Source: JANMZO01 sp963763135
Lineage (GTDB): Bacteria > Actinomycetota > Acidimicrobiia > Acidimicrobiales > JANYDT01
DNA: 64,000 nt
Direction of reading: 5' to 3'
Assembly (NCBI GenBank): GCA_963763135.1
Contig: CAVXNJ010000006.1
Coordinates: 13,311-77,310 of the forward strand
This document shows, one piece after another, positions 1 through 8,110 of this stretch. A program made the position numbers and the translations under genes. Positions within the stretch are counted from its first letter, which is position 1, and every line of letters begins with the position of its first letter. The notes beneath the pieces were generated by a model. The model was not told where the DNA came from. It searched no databases and saw only the letters and a list, made by a program, of their open reading frames with translations.

Positions 1-438
1 CGACCGGCCGAGCTTCTTCCGGGGGTATCAGACGTTCTCGAGCAGCTCTGCGAAGTGAGCCCGCTGCTTCTTGTCACCAAGGGCGACCTCCACCACCAGG
101 AGCGCAAGGTCGCCGGTTCCGGAATCGCCAACTGGTTCAAGTCGGTCGAGGTCGTTTCCGAGAAGGATTCAGAAACATATGCGCGCATACTTGTACGCCA
201 TGCGATCGAGCCTTCGTCGTTCGTGATGATCGGCAACTCGGTCAAATCCGACATCCTCCCGATCGTGGAACTGGGTGGAACCGGAATCCACATCCCCTAC
301 TCGTTTACCTGGGGCCATGAGATGGTCGATCACGGCACGACGAAACACATTGAACGAAACAGCGAATCAGCGCGTTACTTCGAAGTCGACTCCTTCAAAG
401 AACTTCCTGAGCTGATTCGTCGGATCAACGCCCGCTGA
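1..438 (+). CDS. HAD-superfamily hydrolase, C-terminal part (cut by window edge)
   Basis: The frame is open from base 1 to a TGA at 436-438, so the start and the N-terminal DxD nucleophile motif lie outside the window. What remains matches the second half of a haloacid dehalogenase Rossmann fold: motif II (LLLVTKGD, Thr at about codon 26), then the acidic motif IV region, here written GNSVKSDILP, followed by the typical 'G.GIHIPY' strand. In most family members this stretch reads GDSxxxD; Asn in place of the first Asp occurs in some HAD nucleotidase-like groups. It probably removes a phosphate from a small molecule in the cytoplasm; the substrate cannot be read from this half. It converges with the next gene. 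Confidence 0.8.
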   Translation, partial: RPAELLPGVSDVLEQLCEVSPLLLVTKGDLHHQERKVAGSGIANWFKSVEVVSEKDSETYARILVRHAIEPSSFVMIGNSVKSDILPIVELGGTGIHIPYSFTWGHEMVDHGTTKHIERNSESARYFEVDSFKELPELIRRINAR

Positions 439-461
439 ACGTTCGACTCACATCGCCGGGT

Positions 462-488
462 CCAACCACACCAACCACACCAACCACA
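462..488. repeat. Three perfect tandem copies of a 9-bp unit
   Basis: CCAACCACA occurs three times head to tail (462-470, 471-479, 480-488) in the 63-bp gap between two convergent genes. It is a small simple repeat; no hairpin or T-tract accompanies it. Confidence 0.85.
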
Positions 489-501
489 CCAGCCAGGCCA
501 G

Positions 502-1509
502 CTACTCGAGCTTGATGTCCGAAGCGGTCATGGCCCAAGCCAGATCTTCGGCGGGGTCAGCGATCGCGAGTCGAAGGTTCCAACCGGTTGACTCACTTCC
601 GTCGTCCCACACCGACCATTCGAGTTCCTCCGAGGCGCGCCCCAATTCGAAGGGTTGCACGTCGACCTCGTCTCCCAAGCCGGCCAGATGCGTGAGAGCC
701 CACCATGCCGCCTGCCGGCCTGCCGCCATCCCCCGTCGGCGTCCGTGCGCACCGCCGTTGCCGGCGGTCCACGCCATCAGCGCCATCGCCTCCTTCGCCG
801 AGATGCGTCCGATCCGGTGTTTACGGCAGCCAAGCGTCGCGACGGCTTCGCTCGCCGTTCCCTCGATCGAAACGGCCTCCACGTGTCCATTCGATTCGGC
901 GCACCACACATGAGCGAGATCCCTAAGCGCGCGTAGGGTATCGGGATCCTTCACTTGGCGGACGGACTCGGCGACAACCTCGATCATCGTCGTGTCGATC
1001 GGCGGCGCCGGAAAAAGCGCCCGCGATGGCGAGTAGTCGGCCAAGGGATAGGCGGGCTCCCAATCCTCCAACTGCAAGGGGACTCCGAGCACGTCGGCAT
1101 AGGGTCCGAGCCACGCAACATCGGCGATCACTTCACCGCGTACGACGCGTTCGTGGGCCACGATTCCAGAACCGGGTGACGCTTGAAGATACGGCCGCAA
1201 TTCCGCAAAACTATGCGCGCTTGCAATTATCTCGGCGAAGGGTCCGAGCGTGAAGCGCTCCGCGGGCGAACCCAGAACAGACGCTGCGATCGCCGGCGGG
1301 CCATCGAGCGCCATGCGGTATTCGGCATACGCCGCGGCCGGCCACAGTTGCTTCCCGCGAGTGAGCGCCGCCCGACAGCGGTCGCGCAGGTCGACGGTCA
1401 GGTCCCAGCGATCGTCGAAACAGAGGCTATCCACGCGGGAGGCCAGTTCGCCGAGGTCGCCGATTTCGACGAGCGAAGCATTCTGTTCTTCGGCCGGTGA
1501 ACTTCGCAT
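502..1509 (-). CDS. Uncharacterised actinobacterial protein (335 aa)
   Basis: A full-length coding frame of 335 residues with no recognised catalytic motif, signal peptide or membrane segment. The C-terminal third is the most distinctive: a Gly/Arg-rich loop (AGNGGAHGRRRG, about residues 250-262), an Ala/Trp helix (AAWWALTHLAGL), and a Trp-rich stretch ending in a 'LRLAIADPAEDLAWAM' type motif. This resembles uncharacterised actinomycete proteins; a link to the DUF6183 family is only a guess from memory. The gene stands alone, converging with the HAD gene and divergent from the PLP enzyme gene. No function is proposed. Confidence 0.7.
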   Translation of the reverse strand: MRSSPAEEQNASLVEIGDLGELASRVDSLCFDDRWDLTVDLRDRCRAALTRGKQLWPAAAYAEYRMALDGPPAIAASVLGSPAERFTLGPFAEIIASAHSFAELRPYLQASPGSGIVAHERVVRGEVIADVAWLGPYADVLGVPLQLEDWEPAYPLADYSPSRALFPAPPIDTTMIEVVAESVRQVKDPDTLRALRDLAHVWCAESNGHVEAVSIEGTASEAVATLGCRKHRIGRISAKEAMALMAWTAGNGGAHGRRRGMAAGRQAAWWALTHLAGLGDEVDVQPFELGRASEELEWSVWDDGSESTGWNLRLAIADPAEDLAWAMTASDIKLE

Positions 1510-1564
1510 TACCTGACCCTATCGGCCTCGGAGAGCGGGCGTCGAGGGAAGTTCCACCACAAGG

Positions 1565-2638
1565 GTGTCGCAGCCTGAACCACCGGATTCAGCAACGCCG
1601 GGGCATACTTCTGCGGTGCACGTCAACGATCTTCAGACCCCCGCCCTGCTTCTCGACACCGACGCCCTGAACCACAACGTGGCGTTGATGGCCTCCCGGC
1701 TGCCCGGAAACCGCCTCCGCCCCCACGTGAAGGCCCACAAATCGACCGCCCTGGCGAACCACCAGAGAATCCTCGGTGATCACCAAAACTTCACGGCGGC
1801 TACCATTCGGGAGGTCGAGGGGCTGTGCGCGGCCGGTCTCGGAAACGATGTCCTCTTGGCCAACGAGGTGCTTGACGCCCGTCGGTTGGGCGTGCTGGCC
1901 GCAGCCGGGCATCGGGTCACCCTTGCCGTCGATTCCGAGGAAACGCTCGCGGCCGCCGTCGCGGGCGGCGTCCGGGAAGTCGTGATCGACATCAACGTCG
2001 GCCTTCCCCGTTGCGGGGCGAGCGTCGAACAGGCCGCCGTGCTGGCCGATTCCGCTCGCCGAAGCGGCCTCGGCGTTCGTGGGGTGATGGGCTACGAAGG
2101 CCATCTGATGATGGTCATGGACGAAACGGAGCAGACCGCCCGCGTCGAGAATGCCATGGCGACCCTGCTCGCTGCGCACGACAGGGTCGGCGGGGAACTC
2201 GTCTCGGCCGGCGGCACCGGCACGCATCGGGTGAACCGCTGGGCCAACGAGATCCAAGCCGGGTCGTACGCCCTGATGGACAGTGCGTACAGCACGCATC
2301 CCCACGGCTTCCGTCAGGCCATCACCCTTTTGGGAACCGTGCTCCACGTCAACCGGGCCAAGGGCTACGCCGTCGCCGACGTCGGCCTCAAAGCGAACGG
2401 CATGGACCACGGAAACCCGGTGATGCCCGACTACGCCGTTCGATTCCTGTCCGACGAGCACATCACCTTCGGGACCGCCGACCAGGCCGATTCACCGCTT
2501 CCGCTTCCGAACGTCGGCGATCGGGTCCGGGTCGTACCCGCCCACTGCGACCCGACAGTTGCGTACCACGACACGTTTCGGCTCGTTCGTGGCGACGAAG
2601 TGATCGACCGCTGGGACATCGACCTACGCGGTTGGTGA
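1565..2638 (+). CDS. DSD1/D-threonine aldolase-like PLP enzyme (alanine racemase N-terminal fold)
   Basis: Likely a cytoplasmic pyridoxal-phosphate enzyme acting on a D-3-hydroxy amino acid (D-threonine aldolase, D-serine dehydratase or 3-hydroxy-D-aspartate aldolase type). The N-terminal TIM-barrel carries the Schiff-base lysine motif RPHVKAHK (about residues 52-59); the C-terminal beta domain ends with PAHCDPT, the His-x-Cys metal site typical of the family, near residue 333. Length (357 aa) is close to family size. The frame opens at GTG 1565; a second GTG at 1616 would give an N-terminus closer to many homologues, and no strong ribosome binding site separates the two. The exact substrate is not readable from sequence. 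Confidence 0.85.
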   Translation: MSQPEPPDSATPGHTSAVHVNDLQTPALLLDTDALNHNVALMASRLPGNRLRPHVKAHKSTALANHQRILGDHQNFTAATIREVEGLCAAGLGNDVLLANEVLDARRLGVLAAAGHRVTLAVDSEETLAAAVAGGVREVVIDINVGLPRCGASVEQAAVLADSARRSGLGVRGVMGYEGHLMMVMDETEQTARVENAMATLLAAHDRVGGELVSAGGTGTHRVNRWANEIQAGSYALMDSAYSTHPHGFRQAITLLGTVLHVNRAKGYAVADVGLKANGMDHGNPVMPDYAVRFLSDEHITFGTADQADSPLPLPNVGDRVRVVPAHCDPTVAYHDTFRLVRGDEVIDRWDIDLRGW

Positions 2639-2672
2639 GCGCCGAAGCGTCCACCGCCGTCGACACGATCTA

Positions 2673-3314
2673 CTACGTGTGCTTATTATCTTTGAGTAGG
2701 GTCGCCAACCCTCGAAACGCCCGTCCGCGATGTGAGAGCTCGTTCTTCACGGTGGGGCCGAGTTCCGAGAAGGTTCGACCGCTCCCGCCCTCCGGGATGA
2801 ACAGCGGGTCGTACCCGAAGCCTCCCTCGCCCCGCTGCTCCGACGCGATCACGCCTTCGACCACGCCTTCGAAGAAGACTTCGTCGCCGTTCGGGTACGC
2901 CACGATCGCGACGGTCTTGAAGCGAGCCGTTCGTCGCTCGGCGTCGACTGCGTTCAGACCGGCCAACTCGCTGAGCAGCTTCGTGCAGTTGTCCGCGTAG
3001 GTCGCGAACTCGCCGGCATACCGGGCGGTATGCACGCCGGGGCGGCCGTCCAACGCATCGACGAACAGTCCCGTGTCATCAGCCACCGCCGGCAATCCGG
3101 TCGCGTCGACCAGGGCGCGGGCTTTCAGGCGAGCATTTCCCAACAGTGTGTCGGCGTCTTCGACCACATCGGGAACATCGGCGGGCCGTGCCAGCAGCGT
3201 GATTTCCGGCAGTTCCGAGGCGAACAGCGCAGCGATTTCCGCGACCTTGTCGGGATTGGCCGATGCCGTCACGATCGCCGTCAGCGGCGAATCGGGGAGA
3301 TCATCTGTGGACAT
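2673..3314 (-). CDS. rdgB: Non-canonical purine NTP pyrophosphatase (RdgB/HAM1)
   Basis: Hydrolyses ITP, XTP and dITP to monophosphates, keeping deaminated purines out of DNA and RNA. The N-terminal substrate-binding motif is ASANPDK, followed by the catalytic-face segment AVADDTGLFVDAL, the Gly-Val-Arg-type loop (GVHTARYAG) and the GEGGFGYDPLFIP motif, all in family order. Length 213 aa is normal. It starts at ATG 3314 and is the last gene of a same-strand group rph, lipoprotein, rdgB. rph next to rdgB is a widespread arrangement; here a lipoprotein gene separates them. Confidence 0.95.
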   Translation of the reverse strand: MSTDDLPDSPLTAIVTASANPDKVAEIAALFASELPEITLLARPADVPDVVEDADTLLGNARLKARALVDATGLPAVADDTGLFVDALDGRPGVHTARYAGEFATYADNCTKLLSELAGLNAVDAERRTARFKTVAIVAYPNGDEVFFEGVVEGVIASEQRGEGGFGYDPLFIPEGGSGRTFSELGPTVKNELSHRGRAFRGLATLLKDNKHT

Positions 3315-3370
3315 AACAAATCCGTTCGATCAGAGGCCGGAGTCGGCGTGCGCGGCGAAACGAGGACCGC

Positions 3371-4138
3371 TCAGTAGCCAACGCCGAAGGCGGTCCACTG
3401 GCCGGTCGGATCGATCACCAACCGGTAATCGACGTAGCGGCCCTTGGCCTTGGTATCAAGGATGTTCTCGGGGTTGAAGCCGAGGCGGGCCAACTCGGCT
3501 TCATCGGCGGCGTCCCATGTAGCCGGGTCCTTGAGCGACATGTAGGGCCACACCGTGTTGCCGCGCTCGTCGATGGCGGGTTTGGTATCGAGGATCGCTG
3601 CGATCCGCGCCAACTCATCGCCGTTCCCCGCGTCGAACTGCGCCTTCCAGGCGTCGGCCGGCTTTCGCTCGCCGACGAAGCCCCAACGAAAGCGGTTGTC
3701 GCCGATGATCTCGGTCAACCGGGTGTAGTTGTGGCTGATGGCGGCCTCGTACACGCTCGACGCCGTGGCGGCCACTGCCGGGTTCACTCCCCCGCCCTCG
3801 TAGATTTCCAGGACGGGCCCGGCGCCGTGAACGATCGTCGTCGGAGGAATCGTCGAGGTGGAGGTGGTGCTGGTGGTGCTCGTTGACGTGGTGCTCGTGG
3901 AGGTGGTGCTCTCGGGGAGCGGAATGGTCGGTGCCGCAGCGAGCGTCACCGCCACCGCCACCGTGGTGGTGGCCACCGTGGTGTCGCTCGACCCGGCGCC
4001 GCTCGTGCAACCGGCCAGCAGGGCGACACCGACACCCAGCGCGACGACGCGGGCCAGGCGCACCGGAACCGGAACCGGAACGTGCCGCACCCCGAACGGG
4101 CGCATCGCGGGGGACGACAACTTCGAGTCGGTCATCAT
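3371..4138 (-). CDS. Putative secreted lipoprotein with Thr/Ser-rich linker
   Basis: The N-terminus has a basic region, a hydrophobic stretch and the lipobox LLAGC, with the acylated cysteine at about residue 44 from the first Met (residue 33 if the Met at codon 12 is used). After the Cys comes a low-complexity linker of alternating Ser and Thr (about residues 78-97), then a roughly 150-residue globular domain with no motif I recognise. It is expected to be anchored on the outside of the membrane. It lies 3 bp downstream of rph and 56 bp upstream of rdgB on the same strand, so it is probably cotranscribed with them. Function unknown. Confidence 0.75.
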   Translation of the reverse strand: MMTDSKLSSPAMRPFGVRHVPVPVPVRLARVVALGVGVALLAGCTSGAGSSDTTVATTTVAVAVTLAAAPTIPLPESTTSTSTTSTSTTSTTSTSTIPPTTIVHGAGPVLEIYEGGGVNPAVAATASSVYEAAISHNYTRLTEIIGDNRFRWGFVGERKPADAWKAQFDAGNGDELARIAAILDTKPAIDERGNTVWPYMSLKDPATWDAADEAELARLGFNPENILDTKAKGRYVDYRLVIDPTGQWTAFGVGY

Positions 4139-4141
4139 GGG

Positions 4142-4879
4142 CTACCGCGGGTTCGGCGCAGTAGCGAGCGCTTCCTGCTGCAGGGCCACGATCCGCCCGA
4201 TTCCGGCTTCCGCCAGGTCGAGCATGGCATTTAGCTGGTCCCGGCCGAATGCCACGCCCTCGGCGGTTCCCTGCACTTCGGTGAACGTGCCCAATGACGT
4301 CATCACGACGTTCATGTCGACGTCGGCCGTCGAATCTTCCGAATAGTCGAGGTCGAGGCTCGGTACTCCCTTGACAATCCCGACGCTGATCGCCGCGCAC
4401 GCTGCCGTGAGCGGGATGGCCTTGATGGCGCCGCTTGCCACCAGTCGGCTGCATGCGTCGTGCAGGGCCACATACGCCCCGCAGATGCTCGCCGTCCGGG
4501 TTCCGCCGTCGGCCTGCAGTACATCGCAGTCGAGCACGATCTGACGCTCGCCGAGCGCCTTCATGTCTGTCACCCCTCGAAGCGACCGGCCGATAAGACG
4601 CTGGATCTCCTGGGTCCGCCCGGATTGCTTGCCTTTCGCCGCTTCACGGTCGTTGCGCTCCGGAGTGGCACCGGGAAGCATCGAGTATTCGGCCGTGACC
4701 CAACCCTTGCCCGAACCCTTCATCCACCCGGGCACGTCTTCGTCGATCGAAGCGGTGCAAAGCACACGGGTGCGCCCGAACGTGACGAGCACCGAACCCG
4801 CCGCGAACTCCGTGTAGTCACGTTGAAAACTGACGGGGCGGAGGTCAGCCGGACCACGGCCGTAACTGCGAGAAGACAT
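4142..4879 (-). CDS. rph: Ribonuclease PH
   Basis: Phosphorolytic 3'-to-5' exoribonuclease that trims tRNA 3' ends. The 245-residue protein has the family N-terminus (RPVSFQRDYTEFAAGSVLV), the phosphate-binding and active-site segments GWVTAEYSMLPGAT and SGRTQEIQRLIGRSLR, and the catalytic core DCDVLQADGGTRTA. Length is normal. Start ATG 4879; the 114-bp gap to the divergent AtuA-like gene must hold both promoters. First gene of the rph-lipoprotein-rdgB group. Confidence 0.96.
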   Translation of the reverse strand: MSSRSYGRGPADLRPVSFQRDYTEFAAGSVLVTFGRTRVLCTASIDEDVPGWMKGSGKGWVTAEYSMLPGATPERNDREAAKGKQSGRTQEIQRLIGRSLRGVTDMKALGERQIVLDCDVLQADGGTRTASICGAYVALHDACSRLVASGAIKAIPLTAACAAISVGIVKGVPSLDLDYSEDSTADVDMNVVMTSLGTFTEVQGTAEGVAFGRDQLNAMLDLAEAGIGRIVALQQEALATAPNPR

Positions 4880-4993
4880 TTCCTGAGGTTAGTCCCTGCA
4901 TCGACTCGGACCCGGGCACCCCAGCGGGACCTGTCGGGGCCACGGGTGGCGGCGAATGTGACTTCCCGGCAACAGATCTGCGAGGCTTCACCC

Positions 4994-6769
4994 GTGACGA
5001 CCAACACCCCGCTTCGAATTGCGAACTGCAGTGGCTTCTACGGCGATCGGATCGCTGCTGCCAAGGAAATGGTGGAAGGTGGACCGATCGATGTGTTGAC
5101 CGGCGACTGGCTCGCTGAGCTCACCATGTTGATCCTCGCGAAGACGCGGGCGGGTGGGCGTGGCGGTTTTGCGCGCACGTTCGTCACCCAGATGGAACAG
5201 GTGATGGGAACGTGCCTGGAGAAGGGCATCAAGGTGGTGTCCAACGCCGGTGGTCTCGATCCCGCCGGGTGCGCTGATGCCGTTCGTGAAGTCGCCGCGA
5301 AACTCGGCCTCAGCCCGAAGATCGCCTACGTCGCGGGCGACGACCTGCTCCCCCGCATCGGGGAGCTGCAGGCTGCCGGCCATCCGCTCAAGAATCTTGA
5401 TACGGGTGAGGAGTACGGCAGTCGCGCTGCGGTCACTGCGAACGCGTACCTCGGCGGATGGGGCATCACCCATGCGTTGAACGAGGGCGCCGACATCGTG
5501 ATCACGGGTCGGGTCACCGACGCGGCGGTAGTGGTCGGGCCATCGGCGTGGAAGTTCGGCTGGAAGCGAGACGACTGGGACGCGCTCGCCGGCGCGGTCG
5601 TTGCGGGTCACATCATTGAGTGCGGCTGTCAGGCCACCGGAGGCAACTACTCGTTCTTCCAGGAGATCCCGGGCCTCGAGCATCCCGGCTTCCCGATCGC
5701 GGAAATGAACGCCGACGGATCGTTCGTCATCACCAAGCACGCCAACACCGGCGGAGCGGTGACCGTTGGAACGGTCACCTCGCAATTGCTCTACGAGATT
5801 CAGGGCATCCGCTATATGAACCCTGATGTCGTTACGAAATTCGACACGATCAAAGTCACCCAGGAAGGCCCGGACCGCGTTCTCGTTTCGAACGTGAAGG
5901 GCGAACCGGCCCCGCCGACGACCAAGGTCTGCATCAACTACGAGGGCGGCTACCGCAACTCGATGACGTTCTGCCTGACCGGTCTCGACATCGAGGAGAA
6001 GGCCGCGCTCGTGGAGCGGACGTTCTGGGCCCATCAGAAGGGCGGAAAGGAAGGGTTCGCGCAGGCCACGACCCGCCTCGTGCGATCCGACAAAACCGAC
6101 CCCGGCACGAACGAAGAAGCCGTGGCGCTGCTGTCGTTCATCGTCAAGGATCCCGATGAGCGCAAGGTCGGCCGGGCGTTCTCCAACGTCGGCACCGAGA
6201 TGGCACTGTCGTCGTATCCGGGCATGTTCGGCACCGGCGGTCCCGGTGGCTCGTCGTCGTACGGCGTCTACTGGCCGACGCTGATTCCGAGCGATCTCTG
6301 CTGGAGCGAGGTCGTGATGGACGGCAAGACCACTGTCATCGAGAACACCCCGCCCGCCGTCGTCAGCGGCTCGCCGATGGCCACGACCGACATCCCCAAC
6401 CAGCCCGCACCGACGACCGGCACATGGGACGGAGCTCCGACCACCCGGGCGCCGATCGGTCGCCTCGTTGGTGCCCGTTCCGGCGACAAGGGCGGCAACG
6501 CCAACCTCGGTGTGTTCTGTCGTTCCGAGGAGGCCTTCACCTGGCTCGACGAGTTCCTTACCGCGGACCGCCTCCAGGATCTCCTGAAGGACTTCGCCGA
6601 CCGCCCGATCCGCCGCTACCGCCTGCCCAACATCTCGTCACTCAACTTCGTGATCGAAGGACTGCTCGAAGAAGGCGTCGCTGCATCCACGCGCATGGAC
6701 GGTCAGGCCAAGGGTCTTGGCGAGTACTTCCGCTCGCGCTACGTCGACATCCCCACTTCGCTGCTCTAG
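4994..6769 (+). CDS. Acyclic terpene utilisation AtuA-family protein (DUF1446)
   Basis: The sequence from GTG 4994 (VTTNTPLRIANCSGFYGDR) matches the start of AtuA-family proteins; the frame is open further upstream, but that part overlaps rph antisense and looks unlike protein. Two domains are visible: the DUF1446 core (about residues 1-450; GGLDPAGCADAV, VITGRVTDAAVVV, GGAVTVGTVTSQLLYEIQG) and a C-terminal ferredoxin-fold domain (about 485-591) beginning RLVGARSGDKGGNANLGV. Pseudomonas AtuA belongs to the citronellol/geraniol catabolic cluster, but its biochemical role is unsettled and many homologues sit in other acyl-CoA contexts. No other atu gene is adjacent, so terpene catabolism is not supported here. 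Confidence 0.88.
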   Translation: MTTNTPLRIANCSGFYGDRIAAAKEMVEGGPIDVLTGDWLAELTMLILAKTRAGGRGGFARTFVTQMEQVMGTCLEKGIKVVSNAGGLDPAGCADAVREVAAKLGLSPKIAYVAGDDLLPRIGELQAAGHPLKNLDTGEEYGSRAAVTANAYLGGWGITHALNEGADIVITGRVTDAAVVVGPSAWKFGWKRDDWDALAGAVVAGHIIECGCQATGGNYSFFQEIPGLEHPGFPIAEMNADGSFVITKHANTGGAVTVGTVTSQLLYEIQGIRYMNPDVVTKFDTIKVTQEGPDRVLVSNVKGEPAPPTTKVCINYEGGYRNSMTFCLTGLDIEEKAALVERTFWAHQKGGKEGFAQATTRLVRSDKTDPGTNEEAVALLSFIVKDPDERKVGRAFSNVGTEMALSSYPGMFGTGGPGGSSSYGVYWPTLIPSDLCWSEVVMDGKTTVIENTPPAVVSGSPMATTDIPNQPAPTTGTWDGAPTTRAPIGRLVGARSGDKGGNANLGVFCRSEEAFTWLDEFLTADRLQDLLKDFADRPIRRYRLPNISSLNFVIEGLLEEGVAASTRMDGQAKGLGEYFRSRYVDIPTSLL

Positions 6770-6780
6770 CGAGGTACGTA

Positions 6781-6821
6781 TGTGTGCGCTTTCTTAGACG
6801 GGGGCTAAGCCGAAGCACACA
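6781..6821. terminator. Inverted repeat between convergent genes (possible bidirectional terminator)
   Basis: Two 17-bp arms (6781-6797 and 6805-6821) pair at TGTGTGC/GCACACA on the outside and CTTAG/CTAAG on the inside, with a 5-bp internal mismatch and a 7-nt loop. It sits in the 74-bp gap between the ends of the AtuA-family and CYTH genes. There is no long T-tract on either side. Confidence 0.5.
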
Positions 6822-6843
6822 ATCACGACGTGACCCGACCGCC

Positions 6844-7368
6844 TCAGGATCTCACGTTCATAAGCACGCGTATCGTATCGTCGTCAGCGAACGCCAGCGC
6901 GCCGCCGGAGTAGCGGTCGTCGTGGGTTACGTCATGCTGGGCGAAGGAGGGAAGCGCAAGCAACGGCGCCCCGTCGCCTAGTTCAGTTTCCCCGAGCACC
7001 AATCCGTGATGACGGCCGTGAAACTCGTCGATGGCAAAGATATGCGTACCTATCGATAGTGTCCGACGGGTCTTGCGGAGCTCAGCGAAGGGGAGCCTGG
7101 AGAGCAGTTCGTATTCGGCGACCGAGAGATACATGTTCGTGAGCCGTACGATCTCGGGATCGTCGGCGTTGTCACGCACCTTCTGAGCCAACTTGAGCGT
7201 TACGCCGTCCCCTGCCACCACTCGACGCAGGCGCATTCGTGTGCCGACGATGTACCGGTCGATGATCTCGGCCAGGGGTTCAGCACCGGCTGGAACGGTC
7301 GGCAGCAACCAACGCTGCTCTCTTTCTATGTGCGCATAGCGTCCGTGTCCGGGCCGGCGATCGGTCAC
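6844..7368 (-). CDS. CYTH-domain (triphosphate tunnel metalloenzyme) protein
   Basis: CYTH proteins bind triphosphates and divalent metals in an eight-stranded tunnel and act as inorganic triphosphatases, thiamine triphosphatases or class IV adenylate cyclases. Visible here: the N-terminal signature as EREQR (E15, E17, R19; the canonical form is ExExK, so the last residue is Arg), the tunnel strands TRMRLRRV and VTLKLAQK, IFAIDEFHG, and the acidic strand LVLGETELG. Length 174 aa is typical of the short forms. Its start overlaps the end of the upstream DUF1272/ABM gene (ATGA at 7365-7368), so the two are translationally coupled. The substrate is not predictable. Confidence 0.82.
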   Translation of the reverse strand: MTDRRPGHGRYAHIEREQRWLLPTVPAGAEPLAEIIDRYIVGTRMRLRRVVAGDGVTLKLAQKVRDNADDPEIVRLTNMYLSVAEYELLSRLPFAELRKTRRTLSIGTHIFAIDEFHGRHHGLVLGETELGDGAPLLALPSFAQHDVTHDDRYSGGALAFADDDTIRVLMNVRS

Positions 7369-7961
7369 GGGTTCTCACGCACAAACGTGGCGCTGCGGTC
7401 GACCCTGGCGACATCGGAGCGATAGCTGCGGTACCAGTCCGAGCGCCCCCGGCCCTGAGCTGCGGCGTGCGCTCCGAGCCGCCGCCACGACACCATCGCC
7501 GCAATCGACGACCAACGGGATACGGTGATGCCGACGCCGTCGGAACCACGCACCGAATCGATACCGACGTACCCGGGCTGCCGGCTCGCAAGAACGTCCA
7601 TTCGCTCAGCCATCTCGGCGTAGCCGTCGTCGTCGGGCATTCGCTCGTTGGAGAACGACACCACCCAGGTCTGCGAGGGAAGATCGTTCGCTCCAAGCCG
7701 AGCGAACACGCTCGCCTGGTGCGCCGCAACGTCGTGGGTCTTGCGAACGACCTCGGAACTTGCCGGAGACTTGGCCAGCTTTTCCGCCGGGCGGCGCGGT
7801 CTCGCCACCAGCTCACCGCCACAGTTCGGACAGATGCCGAGCAGTTCCCACGTTGCGCAATCGACGCAGAACGTGCACTCGAAACTGCAGATCCGGGCTT
7901 CGTCGGACTCGGGCGGAAGGTCTCTTCCGCAGTGTTCACAACCGGGGCGGAGGGCAAGCAT
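7365..7961 (-). CDS. DUF1272 zinc-ribbon-like domain fused to an ABM-like domain
   Basis: Residues 1-60 match DUF1272: a Cys-rich module with CEHCGRDLPP, ARICSFECTFC and CPNCGGEL that should hold one or two zinc ions. The C-terminal part (about residues 90-190; WVVSFSNERMPDDDGYAEMAERM, then a Gln-Pro-Gly-Tyr loop and an SRWSS strand) resembles the antibiotic biosynthesis monooxygenase ferredoxin-like fold. DUF1272 is usually a free-standing protein of about 60-80 aa, so this is a fusion. It is the first gene of a two-gene unit with the CYTH gene. The function of the pair is unknown. Confidence 0.78.
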   Translation of the reverse strand: MLALRPGCEHCGRDLPPESDEARICSFECTFCVDCATWELLGICPNCGGELVARPRRPAEKLAKSPASSEVVRKTHDVAAHQASVFARLGANDLPSQTWVVSFSNERMPDDDGYAEMAERMDVLASRQPGYVGIDSVRGSDGVGITVSRWSSIAAMVSWRRLGAHAAAQGRGRSDWYRSYRSDVARVDRSATFVRENP

Positions 7962-8110
7962 CTCCGCACCTTAGCGACCGGGGCCTGAAGCGGAACTGAC
8001 ATTTCAACGAACACGAGAACGCGAACGTGTCGCGACGCGTGATTCCCGTTGATGCTGAAAACGACACCTGCCAAGATGTCGCTCTCTTCCCATCGTTCAA
8101 GGAGAAAACC

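Noticed and set aside
462..488. Start of a CRISPR array
   Set aside because: Units are only 9 bp, directly abutting and without spacers; no cas gene is present in the window.
3858..3910. Tandem repeat resembling a microsatellite
   Set aside because: It is the DNA behind the Ser/Thr linker of the lipoprotein and is explained by the coding sequence.
4460..4993. N-terminal extension of 178 codons on the AtuA-family frame
   Set aside because: It runs antisense through rph, has no homology to the family, and the known N-terminus begins at GTG 4994.
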